This document shows positions 32,168 through 44,022 of a DNA stretch of 64,000 bases, in pieces. The stretch spans positions 5,592,501 through 5,656,500 of the forward strand of contig NC_066279.1 of NCBI RefSeq assembly GCF_905404315.1. The letters run 5' to 3'. Source of the DNA: Leptidea sinapis (lineage: Eukaryota > Arthropoda > Insecta > Lepidoptera > Pieridae). A program made the translations under genes and the position numbers. The notes below the pieces were generated by a model. The model worked only from the letters and a program-made list of their open reading frames with translations, was not told the origin of the DNA and did no database searches. Position 1 is the stretch's first letter; each line of letters starts with the position of its first letter.

Positions 32168-35100
32168 ATGTTCGGAAAGGTAAGAATTCGATTACCAGTT
32201 CACCTGTGGGAGCATAGCTCCTTTGCACAGCATAGCGGTTACATTAAGGGTACCACAACGGCACCTATTTCTGCTGTGAAGCAGTAATGTGCAAGCAATA
32301 TTGTGTTTCGCTCTGAAGGGCGCCGTAGCTAGTGGCAATTACTTAGACATCATATGTCTGGTGAAGATGAAGAGCGCAATTGTAGTGCCGCTCAGAGTTT
32401 TTGGGTTTTTCAAGAATCCTGAGGGGCTCTGCATTGTAATGAGCAGGGCGTATCAATTACCATCACATGAACGTCCTACTCGTCTCGTCCCATACTGTCA
32501 TAAAACAAATATCACTTTGGGGAATATTAAATACTTTCTTTGATTTTGTGTGCATGTATCATAGCTCCTATAGTTCCCGCCAAACGTAACGAACATAACC
32601 GCAGTAAAGTAAATGATACAGGATGTACTGAAAAAACTTACTGACTAACTCATAACTCTTTATACGTTTAGTAAATATAATAATAAACGGCATAAGAAAT
32701 ATCTTCATTGGATTAACTCAACCTTACTCTTAATATTGTCGCGTTTATCAAATCAAAGACTGAAATGAACTTTTAAGCTGTAGTTAAATATGCAATTAGT
32801 TATTTATATATGTTTCGGGTCTATTTTTAGTTATTAATTATTAATATATATAATATAAGGGTACAGGAAACCCAAGCTCTGGCAGCTATTTCGGTCAACG
32901 GATCAACCTAGTTATCCAATGCGGAAATGCTACCAGTATTCTTGGTACGCTTCCCCGTGATGACAGTTTTAATTTAATGTAATCACAGTATTGTAAATAT
33001 AGTTATAGGATTTATTTTGTTTGAATGAATGAATTGGCCTATATATGTTTCTTTCAGATTATATGTCTGTCGTTGTTGGTCGCTGCTGTCGTAGCCCATT
33101 ATGGACACGGTCACGGTTCAGCTTATTCCTCTCAACACTTCATCAAACACGACGGTCATCCAGAAATAGTACAAGTACATGGACACCATGGGAATGGACA
33201 TCATGACTATCATGTGAGTTTTTGTGATGTACCCATGTAGTCTTAAAATATGTGTGTATGAAGCCAGAGCAACCAAATAAGCATTATTGACAATTGAAGA
33301 GCATAAAAGTTATATAGTTATGTAGAAATGTAACAAAATATAGATTTTATTTACCTACTTTGAATATCTGTAAGTTGATAATGATAAGTACTTACGGGAT
33401 TTGTTATTTGGTTTTATGTATAGAACATCATTGGGTTTTATAGTTGATTTATTGATGTCATATGGATATATTTTATTTTGTTTAAAAGGTCAAAGTTCAA
33501 AATCTTTTGTTATTTTATTTATAAGAAAAAATTTGGCGATTACTTATCGATGTTATGATAATATTATGATTCAATGTTATCTTATATCTTTAAACGAGCA
33601 ATTCTTGTATATATATATATAATCTGAATCTCGGAAACGGCTCCAACGATTTTCATAAAATTAAGTATGCAGGGGATTTCGGGGGTGATAAATCGATCTA
33701 GCTAGGTTTCAATTAAAAAAAAATGGTTTTATCCATGTTTGAATGAGAAACAGCTACAATAACATTAGAATACAAAGGTAAATTTCGCCACTATATACAA
33801 GACTATTATAGCACAGATGGGACATTGGGTGATCCGGAAAGCAGAAGACCCCGGTTCGAATCCAGATGTCCTATTAGTTTTTTTTTTTGTTCAAGTTTTG
33901 TACGTTCTTAAAAATCCGAGAAAGGCTCGGTCGTCCGGATATTGTTATTATTATTTTCCTTAAATTGATAAGTGTATTAGTTACTTACAGATTTAATTTT
34001 AATTTTTATTTTTTTGTATATATAAACAATTTTATTTTCATTGCCAATGTTTATGGTAGCAGTAGACTTGGGGGTTTTTAAATAAATATTTAATTCTCTA
34101 AGTCTGTGTCTCGGTGTCTAGAGAATACCAGCGTTGAGAAGTAAAATTCCCAACATAATGCTGACTAGACACCATTTTGGTTCTGTAATGTGTAAATATT
34201 GTTATTAGTAATGAGATTTCTGTATTTTTGAACCAAATAAATCTTTAATTATAATAATTATTATTTAAAAAAATATATGTTTAATCATGTTATTACAGAC
34301 TCACCCCCACTACTCGTTTGACTACAAAGTGGAAGACCCTCACACCGGAGACATGAAGTCTCAGCACGAGAGTAGAGACGGAGACGTGGTGAAGGGAGTC
34401 TACTCGCTGCATCAGCCCGATGGTTCACTGAGGACCGTGCACTATCATGGTGACCATCATACTGGGTAAGGAAATACCACTGTTATTAGATCGTTTTAGA
34501 TTGTTGTGTACAGCAATATTGCAATGACCTACATTCGAACTTATTGCGTTCCAGACATGTGTCTTTGAAAGATATATTTCCTTGGATAGTGTATTTTCGA
34601 CAATTTATTTGTTTTTGAATGCATCATTATTGAAAAAAAAACCATTTAATGTAAATATACCGAGTAAATGCTATACATATAAATGATTGACATACATATA
34701 CTTTAAAACAATGTACAAAAAACAAATTAATATTTTTTTCTGCAACATTAGAAGTTTGTGCCAAGTGACATAATAAAATTGTGACATTCAGTACTTTTAA
34801 TTTATACCTAATGCTAATTTTTCAAGTTTTCACTTCTGTTGGCCCTCACTATATTTTTGTTCATGAAGACTTAAGAAAATATATTTGATAATTTTATTAT
34901 TTGCCGCATATTTTGTAAGGTTTGCGCTCATAAGAAGATTAGGCAGGGATCTTGCAACTTATTGTTTCCTCATTTTTAAGAACAACCTAACAAACAAAAA
35001 AAGCTTTATATTTCTTGCAATAAAGAGTTACAAATTTTAATTGCTAGAGTAAGTAACTGTTGTAAAACTAACGGTTAGTACCTACTTAAGGAATTATGTA

Positions 35101-35365
35101 TTTGCAAAAACACCTCTACGTCTCCAAGAATTGACAGTCCTCTCTGGTTTGTGCTAGTTGAAGCCAATTTATAACAGACAACTAAATAATTTCGTCTTCT
35201 TATCTAGCATAGGGTCTACCTCTTTTACGTACCCCTTGAGGTCCATCGTGTATCCTCCTCATATGACCTACTAAAAAAGTATAACATTTATTTTACTCTT
35301 GCAGATTTCACGCGGATGTTAAATACGACACTCATCACATTGTTCCTCATCATCACCACTACTAA
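32168..35365 (+). CDS. RR-2 cuticular protein (131 aa), gene 4
   Basis: The exons are 32168-32179, 33058-33213, 34299-34465 and 35305-35365. The signal peptide is MFGK plus IICLSLLVAAVVA, followed by YGHGHGSAYSS and the Gly/His region (HGHHGNGHHDYH). The RR-2 core is HYSFDYKVEDPHTGDMKSQ, and exon 4 gives GFHADVKYDTHHIV with a shorter His tail ending HHHHYY. Exon 2 and exon 3 are nearly the same as in genes 1 and 3, while exon 1 and exon 4 differ more. Intron 1 holds a SINE-like insert and intron 2 a Helitron-like repeat. Role: secreted chitin-binding structural protein. Confidence 0.92.
32199..32510 (+). mobile_element. SINE-like element in intron 1 of gene 4
   Basis: GTGCCGCTCAGAGTTTTTGG and the TATCAATTACCATCACATGA ... 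CGTCTCGTCCC terminal segment, ending in CATAAAA, identify the family. It is somewhat diverged. Confidence 0.8.
32868..32980 (-). repeat. Unclassified mid-repeat, CTAGGCTGAT family
   Basis: On the minus strand it reads GGATAACTAGGTTGATCCG, then GAAATAGCTGCCAGAGC. Related pieces occur at 45420-45540 (+), 57005-57150 (+) and, in part, 40360-40405 (+). Confidence 0.5.
33580..33943 (+). mobile_element. Helitron-like repeat, copy 2
   Basis: Apart from a shorter (TA)n tract and scattered single bases, it matches 23357-23726 from TCTTATATC to CCGGATATT. It lies in intron 2 of RR-2 gene 4. Confidence 0.55.
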
Positions 35366-35748
35366 CTACAATAAATTGACTGACTGGACGCTGAATGTAT
35401 ATAGCTATGTATATCATTAATGAAATAAATTATTTTTTGATGATAAATTATATTGAGGTTTTTATGTCAACACATTTAACCCACCTTTTTTTATTTAGCA
35501 AGATTATCTAATATTAATATCTAAAATACCAAACACTAATATACACGATGTCTCAAAATTCAACATCAAGCCGAATTGGGGTGATAGGCTAGATGGTAAA
35601 CATCATCAGAAAAATCAGAATAAATATCCACCCTGCTTTAGAAATTGTGAGCATTAAAAACCTTCAAAAAATAAAGCAGAATTTCTCCAGTTTTTTGGTT
35701 AATGTTGGTTATTTTTATCCATTTCTAACGTGTCACCATAGTAATAAT

Positions 35749-36296
35749 TAGAGATGAAACGGATAGCAGTTTGGCCGGATACCGGATACCGGATATTCGG
35801 CCAACCATGTGGCCGAATAGCCGAATATCCGGCCGCCGGATATCCGGCGGACCTTAGCCGTTTCGCACACACAAACACAGACTAGCGTAGGCGGCGCGCG
35901 AACTCTCGAGTAGACTCGGTTAGATTCGGTTCTTTTCGTTAATGAGCGAAGTTAGCAACCTCTCAATGCAGAGAAATTAATATTTATCCACCATAATTTG
36001 CCTTTAGTGCAGTATGAGTACTAATTAATTAATTTTTTTCTATTACATTCATTTACTATTGTGTGTGATTAAAAATTTACAACTAAAACTAATTATATTT
36101 CTTAAGTGATACTACAACTAACTAAATAAAGCAAATAATTACTTAAAAATATATGTTTTTATACAGATTTTTTTTTATTCGGCTTGATGCCTATCCGGCC
36201 GCATAGTAGGTAGTTATCCGGTATTCGGCCGGATAGTATTACGGCCACCGGATAGGCCGGATACCGGATAGTTACCGGATATCCGTTTCATCTCTA
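35749..36296. mobile_element. hAT-type MITE with 8-bp target duplication
   Basis: Inverted termini TAGAGATGAAACGGATA and TATCCGTTTCATCTCTA bound 548 bp. The flanking 8-mers are GTAATAAT (35741-35748) and CTAATAAT (36297-36304), seven of eight matching, as expected for hAT integration. The ends are dense in CCGGATA words; the middle is AT-rich with no transposase. Confidence 0.85.
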
Positions 36297-37280
36297 CTAA
36301 TAATGGCAACAAATTTTCTTAGAAGTAAAACTTTTTGCTGAACAATGAAATCAACATTTATATAATATCTCGACATTGACAGAGCCTCCTGAAATAAAAG
36401 TACAAGGGTGCCTTGGCAAGTACCATCAAAATTCGGCACCTTTAGTCAAACAAAATGGTACAGCATTTGTTTACTTAATTCTAAAAAATATGAGTAAAAA
36501 AAACTTGAAGTTATCCGTTTGTGAATTGATTTTACTTAGCTAAAATGTTTTTGTTTCGCATACAGTCTTGGCGGTCGTCGACGTTGAATTTTGGGACATC
36601 CTGTATAATAAATACGGTGGTAAAACCAATTTGCGTACGGTGGTAAAACCAATTTGCGTACGGTGGTAAAACCAATTTGCGTACGGTGGTAAAACCTATT
36701 TGCGTAGAACCTGCGTACATGCAGCCAATGCAATGATACGATGATGGCTAAGAACAAAAGGTAAAAGTTTAATCGAGTGTGGCCCCCTCTAGCGAAAATT
36801 ACAGTTTCTATTCATCCAGGCATGCTTGTTATTATTACGTTAAAACCTCTTTCGGTATTGTATTTTCTAAAGGGGCGGAAAAATTAAAATCACCCGTGTT
36901 TTTGCAAATGACTTTATATGGTGCAGTAAAAAAAATGTTGCTGATCGCGCATCAAAGTACGAGGACATCTTCAAAACACAATATATTTAATGGCAGTAAC
37001 TCTCCTATGTGCCATCTAGAGTAGAAAGATGCTCGCATGCTCGTTAGTCCTACTACTCAAAACCCCAAGACACTATAACGGCATCGATTCATCTGAACTC
37101 TACTTTGAACTTTGAATTGTATTCAACAAGCATGTATAAAATAAAAACAAGTTTAAAAGCAGTTATGACCTTATTACATAAATCTTAACATGAAAACCTT
37201 TAAAACGCAGTAGATTTACTACTATCGATATTTCAGTGAGCAAGTTGAAGTTACACAATGCTTTATGTCATGCCTTTTAT
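36297..37280. other. Intergenic DNA with 23-bp minisatellite
   Basis: Four tandem copies of a 23-bp unit (TACGGTGGTAAAACCAATTT plus GCG) lie at 36613-36704; the last has one change. The open frames across it are products of the repeat. No gene is supported. Confidence 0.75.
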
Positions 37281-37287
37281 CCTTTGG

Positions 37288-37323
37288 TATAAAAGCCGAA
37301 TTAAAATTTAATTTATTATCAGT
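37288..37323 (+). promoter_or_regulatory. Core promoter of RR-2 gene 5
   Basis: TATAAAAG (37288-37295) lies 33 bp before the A of TCAGT (37319-37323). Confidence 0.7.
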
Positions 37324-37375
37324 GGTGAAGTGTATTTCGAAGGACATACAACAATTAAAAGTTAACGATATCAAA

Positions 37376-40300
37376 ATGTTCAAAGTGAGTTCTGTTGAGT
37401 TATTCTCCATTAATTATAAGTAATTTATAATGGTGATTGGTATTGAACAATGAAAATGAATATTCGTAAATGTTAATATATCCGGCCACATACGGAGTAA
37501 CGGACAACTGCTCGATTTATCACAGGGGATGTTCCAAAGAGTTTATTTAGTTATTTATTTATTTATTAAAGCACACCACATCATATACAATACAATTTTC
37601 TTAATCTAATGTTACAATTAGTAGTTCTAAAGTATACGACAATTATGGTGAACATAAAAATTACAAAAAATACTCCCTAAATACTTCTAAAAAATAGAAC
37701 TAATACTATCTAAACTATAATAAAAACAAATAAAATAAAAAATGAAAGTACAAATTATAACTTTAACTTATTAAAATAATGAAAATAATGAAGACGAAAA
37801 AAAAAGAAAAACTACTTATTTGACGAATGCGATTGAGTACGAGCTAAGTGTTTAACAACACTTTCTTTAAACCTGACCAGCCCACCACCGAATATATCAA
37901 GTTCTGAATTGGTATCGTTTAACTTATTGTACTCGCGAAGAATTCGAGCGAGAGGCGCCTGAACTCCCAGGTTGGTTTTTACAGAAGGAACTTGAAAGAT
38001 TCTCTTGATTTTGAACCTTGGGAATAAATATGGGACAGCAAGGTTAAGATTTCTGCAAGAGGTTACTACATTGTATTTGACCGTTTAAGAGTTTGTACAA
38101 AAATATTACTCCGGAAAGAGATCTCCGATCGAGCAATGAAATCATATTAAATTTCCTGAGGCGCTGATGGTACGGGTGTCTATGAGAGAATCCAGTACTA
38201 ATGTATGCAAGGTGTCGCGTGAATGCTCTTTGGATACTCTCGATGCGTTGCGAATGGATCGTATATAGGGGATTCCATATAATACTACCATATTCGATAT
38301 GACTGCGCACTAGAGCGTTATATAGAATTGTTTTCGTTTTTGGAGCCGAAACAATTCGAGTTTCGCTTTAGAAATCCTAACATTCGTGTGGATGTGGTAA
38401 CTACTTTTTTAACTTGTGCAATAAACGTTAGTTTGCTATCAATAGTTACCCCCAAGTCACGAATTTCCTGCACTTCTTTTAATGGTGTGCCATCGAGCTC
38501 ATACACTGTAACAAGCGGTTTTTTTTTCTAGTGTACTTAATATGAAAACATTTGCTTGCATTTAGAATCATACCATTTAATAGGCACCAATCTTTTATAC
38601 CATCACTTTGAACAAAAGCAGCCTCAGAGGCAGAGTTGATAACTTTATAAATTTTTAAATCATCGGCGAAGAGAGAAGCTTTACAATATTTGATATGATT
38701 CCTAACGTCATTCACAAATATCAAAAAGAGCAACGGTCCTAGGTGAGATCCCTGGGGAACACCAGATCGCGCAATATATGAATTAGATTCAGTGCCTCCT
38801 ACAACTACTGACTGAAGTCTATTATGAAGATATGACTCGAACCACTTCAGTAAGTTTCCTCCAATTCCATAATTACTTAGCTTCTGAATCAATAAAGGGT
38901 GACTGACTTTATCGAAGGCATTACTAAAATCTGTATTAATCGCATCAATCTGGCGCCCATTGTCCAATTCTTGACATACTTCGATGACAAAATATAGTTG
39001 ACCTAATATCTGCCGCCGTATTTAAACTTAGCACGACAATCCAAAAACTAGGATGATATCCTACTTAAGTTGATCTCATAACCATTATTGTAATATAGTT
39101 ATATGTTTTTGGATTTAAATTTTACTAATCAACCAAACTGAGTGATGTGTACATCTATTATAGTCATGTGTATCAGTGTTTGTTCCTTATAAAGTAAAAC
39201 TCTTTTGATTAATTAAATTGTTTGTTAAATATAACATGATGTTGATGTTCCGTATAAATAAATAAATCCTCACCATTTGGAGCACCTAGACAGATGTTGG
39301 TGTTCATCTAAAGTGCGGTTTTCAAAGAAATTCCTGCAGTCCCTGCGAAAACGTGCTCCGTAAAGGCACGAAGCGTCGGGGTGACTAAAATAATAATAAA
39401 AAAGTAACTTTTACGCAAAAACTAATGTTTTACAATTACATGGGTTTTAATCTAGTAAAAAGTGTTTTACTTAAAAGGATTATGTCCGATGAGCTTCCCT
39501 ATGCGAAGTCTCCAGGGGGATACGACTTCGTTACTTCCAAAAAAGCGCGTATGCTATTAATGGAAAATGTAGGCGACGATGATCACTTAACATCTAGTGA
39601 CCCGTGCGCTCGTTTGTCCTCATCTATCATAAAAAAACTAATAAATTGCAATTTTATTTTATTCAGGCCTTGCTAGTAGTCTCTTTCGCTGCGGTCGCAG
39701 TAGCACAATTACACGGTGGCTATCAAAATGGATATGGCCTCGGGAATATAGGATCTTCACAGAACATTGTTCTACACCAGACTCACGGTCAAGTCCAACA
39801 CGCTCCCGTGATCAGCCACCAGCCTGTCTTAGTTCACCAGCCTGTGCACTACGCTGCTCCTGTCGTCCATCAACAAGAACATTATGTAAGTATATATATA
39901 TATATATATGAACCAATACTGATGTGATACCTTTATAAATTCTTGCAATACTAATTAATGCATCTTACAGGCTCCAATTCACTACTCGTTCGAGTACAAC
40001 GTACATGACCCTCACACCGGAGACATCAAGTCCCAACATGAGTCTCGCGAGGGTGACGCGGTGCAGGGCTACTACAGTCTGCATGAAGCTGACGGCACTG
40101 TCAGACGTGTGGAGTACACGGCTGATGCTCACAGCGGGTAAGAACACATTGTGTCATATTGAAGTCAGGTCAATCGTTCAACCACAAGATACAAAACCCC
40201 TTAAGTAAAATCTTAATTCGATTCTCATGAGGTTCAACCTACGTCTAATGACAGATTATTAATACATACTATTTAATATTACGTCCTCAGAAATAATTAT

Positions 40301-41255
40301 ACTTTGTACTTGAAATCTTTATTTTTTTTTTAAATCTTACAATACTACCTATTATATTAAATTAAAACTATCATTACGGGGAAGTGTACTTTGTTTTATA
40401 TAGTTCCAGTGTATAGTGTAACTTTAAATCTACGTCAAACTATATAGAAATAAAAACTAAGTAAAAACAAGCCTATAATATACATAAACTTATTCGAAAA
40501 ACAAACAAGATCCCAAAAGAAATTGCAAATTTTAGCGTATGTACATCGCAAGACACTAGGTAAGGTAACAAAATTATTGTACTTACTGTCATCAGTGTTG
40601 TGTTTCGATAATCTGTTTAACTTCATTTCCACCGCCGACTTACATCATCGCATGACACGCAAAATACTGTGTTAATAATAAACACGAAGTAAAATTATTC
40701 CAAATTTAAATATTTTTGTCAGAATTACATGACAGGGAGAAGTTATTTTAAACTTGGAGTAACTTTACACTGCGTTCATTAATAAGACAGTAAAGGTCGA
40801 CATGATATACTTTAACGGCTGGCAATACTATTATGATTCCACTGGCTCTGGAAAAGAGCATGGCTCATTGTTATCACTAATCATTATAATAACCTAAATA
40901 CATTACCCGATATTCGATGGTCTGTCGCGTTGACCGACCATGTAGAAGACACATATGCGATTGTCATCGTAGTAAAAAAGGGACTTTCCATGAAATAACA
41001 AATAATTGCTTCTATCTGTGTTAAGCGTGCAATAACGAGTCTTATTGCGGTTCAATAAAGTTCAATTTACAGCATTCCCCGATCTTTCCAACACAGATTC
41101 AATAAAATGGAATAGGAGATATAAGTTTTATTTATAATAAATGCTAAATTTTATGATATTTAAATATGTATGTATTTATTTTCAGTTTTAATGCTGTTGT
41201 TCATCGCGAGGGTCACGCCACACATGCAGTTCCAGCACCAGCTTACCATCATTAG
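37376..41255 (+). CDS. RR-2 cuticular protein (154 aa), gene 5
   Basis: The exons are 37376-37384, 39667-39885, 39971-40137 and 41186-41255. The signal peptide is MFK plus ALLVVSFAAVAVA. The Gln/Gly/Tyr N-terminus (YQNGYGLGNIGSSQN) lacks the second YQNG of gene 2, and the HQPVLVHQPVHYAAPV region follows. The RR-2 core is HYSFEYNVHDPHTGDIKSQ and the end is GFNAVVHREGHA, finishing YHH. Exons 2 and 3 are almost the same as in gene 2, but exon 4 differs at many sites. Intron 1 (2.3 kb) contains a broken LINE inserted into LINE-1 remnants. Confidence 0.92.
37500..39650 (+). mobile_element. LINE-1 remnant interrupted by other insertions
   Basis: Plus-strand LINE-1 pieces are seen at about 37506-37545 (ATTTATCACAGGGGATGTTC), 39262-39330 (CCTCACCATTTGG ... 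GTGCGGTTTTCAAAG) and 39490-39640 (the 3' end with TGATCACTTAACATCTAGTG and a poly(A) tail). The gaps are filled by the minus-strand LINE and unassigned DNA, so this is a nested structure inside intron 1 of gene 5. Confidence 0.65.
37546..39003 (-). pseudogene. LINE (Jockey/CR1-like), 5'-truncated, nested in intron
   Basis: On the minus strand the RT shows DFSNAFDKVSHPLL, GVPQGSHLGPLLF and the catalytic FADDLK (38967-38479). After a frameshift come DLGVTIDSKLTF (38506-38318) and WNPLYTIHSQRIESIQRAF (38310-38044). The 3' end is a TTTA-repeat tail (as AAAT units) at 37546-37575. It is truncated upstream of the RT core at about 39003, and its frames are broken at least twice. Confidence 0.85.
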
Positions 41256-41397
41256 ATTAGACATAAGTACCTACTAGTTAATAATAGCTCATAATATACT
41301 ATCAAACATACACCAGCTTGGTTTCATTGCCTTTTCAAGATTATAATTAATGATTAATTATTATAGTACTCAACTAAAACCATAAATCATAACTTAC

Positions 41398-41690
41398 CAG
41401 TGGGAGGCTCCTTTGCACCGGATGCCGGCTAGATTAAAGGCACCACAACAAGCAGTAATGTGTAAACATTACTGTGTTTCGGTCTGAAGGACGCCCTGCT
41501 AGTGAAGTTACTTGGCAAATGAGACTTGACATCTTATGTCTCATGGTGACGAGGGCAGTTGTAGTGCCGCTCAGAATTTTTGGGGTTTTCAATAATCTTA
41601 AGGGGCACTGTATTGTAATAGGCAGGGCGTATCAATTACCATCAACTGAACGTCTTGCTCTGGGACGTGCTGTGGACATTTATATTTATA
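41398..41690 (+). mobile_element. SINE-like element 3' of gene 5
   Basis: It runs from CAGTGGGAGGCTCCTTTGCA through GTAGTGCCGCTCAGAATTTT to TATCAATTACCATCAACTGA, with an altered tail. It lies in the spacer 0.14 kb past the gene 5 stop. Confidence 0.8.
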
Positions 41691-42075
41691 AAAAAAATCT
41701 TCCTTGTTCTAAATGTTTTCCAACCTGAATGCACTCTGAAGTGCCTTATAAGAATAGGATTCCTAGACGAAACTGTAATGGCATGTTTGTTGGATTATTA
41801 AGCCTTCATCCATGCAGAATATTTTCCGTTACTCAATATCTAATATGAGCATATTTTATGTGATGGGAAATACCCTAAATTAGGATCAGGCCATAGTGGA
41901 GATCGCTGGCCCAGTTCTTGTTGATCAACTTCACACACAATTTTTAAATTTCTTATCTTTAAAGGCTTCCTCACGATGATTTAGTTCAACTAAAACAAGC
42001 AGTGGCCCTAGCCATTGCGGCTTAGTAGTAAATACTGATGAGCTCAGTCAATGTGCGTAACACTTAATTAATTCA

Positions 42076-42350
42076 GTATCAGCTCGATGCATTGACCGCG
42101 TGCAACGCAGAGCAGCTCAAATTGTCGGGGACCCAGTGATCTGTGAACGGCTGGATCATTTGGCGTTGCGTAGAGACGTCGCTTCATTGTGTGCTACCGC
42201 ATCTATCACGGGGAGTGTGCCGAAGAGCTGTTTCACTTGATTCCTGCCGGCGAATTCCACCTGCACACGACACGCCACAAGTTAGGATATCATCCTCACC
42301 ATCTGGATGTGTACGCTCATTTGTCCAACTTTTCCATAAAATTAAATAAA
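42076..42350 (+). mobile_element. LINE-1 3' fragment
   Basis: This is RT C-terminal sequence (GACCGCGTGCAACGCAGAGC), including the AATTCCACCTGCACACGAC part missing from the copies at 1-5 kb. It jumps from GGATGTGTACGCTC straight to the terminal CATAAAA tail, so there is an internal deletion near the 3' end. Confidence 0.8.
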
Positions 42351-42404
42351 AAACTAAATATCATACCCCACCCCTTCACCAGAATATGACAGCTGTCATT
42401 AAAG

Positions 42405-42625
42405 AGATTTTACCCCAGGAGGGTACCTACCCAACCAGAGTCGGAGAATCCCTCCACGAGCATTCTTGCTCGGCGACCCTTCGTATTCTGGGGAGGGCAC
42501 AGAACGGAGCATGACACCTTCCTTAAAGGACGGAAATGCTCCTGTGATTCCTCTGGTGTTGCAGGAAAATGTGGGTGGAGGTGATCACGGTAAGCTCGTT
42601 TGTCCTCCTTTGCAATAAAAAAATA
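42405..42625 (+). mobile_element. LINE-1 copy with 5' region joined directly to 3' end
   Basis: 42405-42515 matches the LINE-1 5' region (ACCCCAGGAGGGTA, GGGGAGGGCACAG; compare 30080-30180). 42515-42620 matches the 3' end (ACACCTTCCTTAAAGG ... TTTGTCCTCC) with an A-rich tail. Almost the entire coding part is missing. Confidence 0.7.
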
Positions 42626-42876
42626 TGATGAAATTTGCTATACTGTTTTTAATATTTCTTTTAACTTTTAAGGGAGAAAAACCATACCTGGGAAAATATG
42701 TTTCATCAAGTTTTCACGTTCGTCGTCTTCCAAGTATCTCGTTCACTTTCTTCAAATGAATGAATGAACATCTATTACACGGATTTCAATATATCATTTT
42801 TGTTATTACATTTTATGACCCTAATTTAATTAAAATAATTAAGCAAAAAGAAATTAACGTTTATATTGACTTCTAC

Positions 42877-43617
42877 TATATACCACTGGACTGGCGGCTG
42901 TCAAAGTGCTTTTGTGCCTCACGGACTAGTAAAAAAAGAAGGACTCCGCGCCGTGATATTAGCAAGTGAAGCACCTTTATGCAGTTACAGAGTATAGTTA
43001 CACAATTTTTTCTCCCTTAAATAATCATATATCTAACAAATACTTTTATATTTTTGTTTTTACACTTGTTCACAACCCACGACGGCATTTTTAAAATATT
43101 TTATTGCGACGCAAACTGATCACATACGATGGCAAATCTCATAATGGCGGCCGGTCGGCTTGTATTAGTGTAAGTGTTTGCGTGGGGCTATGTATTTACA
43201 CGTTTACCGGCTTGTTTTGTTACTGTTCGGCTCACTGTTATGTAAGGTGACACGGAGTCCTTATTTTTTTACTCGTCCGTGTTGTGCCTATTTGATATTC
43301 GCCATTTTTCCACTGTTGGCCATGTAGAGAGAGTCTGCGGTTCTAAAACTAGTGATGACAACCGCAGCTAAACAAACATCGATAGGAAAACTATTAAGAA
43401 TAAAAATTGTGTACTTTATTACATTGATTCCTGAAGTATAAATAATACAGAAAAAGATCGAAATTAATTCAAAATTCTTCAGAGTATTGTACGTTTCTGT
43501 CGCAACCATTTGTATTATACGTCAAATTAGTTCTCTGAACGCTCACGAGTGGCGCTTCAAATAGGCACAAATTTTTTTGGTCAAACATATAGAACAGCCT
43601 GTCCAGTGGTATTTATA
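42877..43617. mobile_element. DNA transposon derivative with ACCACTGGAC termini
   Basis: TATATACCACTGGACTGGC on the left pairs with GCCTGTCCAGTGGTATTTAT on the right; a second inverted pair (AAGGACTCCG / CACGGAGTCCTT) lies inside. The length is about 740 bp with no transposase frame. The superfamily is not recognised. It may have a TATA target duplication. Confidence 0.6.
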
Positions 43618-43947
43618 CAGGCCAGTTAACGTTAAATTATGATTAACTTTTCAATTCGTATGTCAGTGATGCAATGAATGAATGTTAAAAGAAGTTTTTA
43701 CTTTAAAAATTAAATTGAGTGTATGGGACATTGAACTCACAACCTATATTGGTTATCGGTCACTGACCGTAGATCAATAGGCCTCGAAAAAAAATATGCT
43801 CAGCCGATTACATAAACATTTTAAATAAAACAACATCAGGTAGATAATAGATTTTTGATTGATTATGTACTGGCGGAAATATCGATTTAAGCAATTATGT
43901 CTTAGTGAAAATTATATTTTGTCGGTAAGGTTTCCCCGCGCATTACG

Positions 43948-43981
43948 TATAAATAACTACATTTAATTTTATCATTTCAGT
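43948..43981 (+). promoter_or_regulatory. Core promoter of RR-2 gene 6
   Basis: TATAAATA (43948-43955) lies 31 bp before the A of TCAGT (43977-43981). Confidence 0.65.
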
Positions 43982-44022
43982 TACCAACAAACTTTAGAAG
44001 GAAATTTAAATACAGGATCATT

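Noticed and set aside
36613..36704. CRISPR-like array
   Set aside because: The 23-bp units are contiguous with no spacers; it is a minisatellite in a eukaryotic genome.
36532..36757. Two overlapping repetitive open frames
   Set aside because: They are translations of the 23-bp minisatellite.
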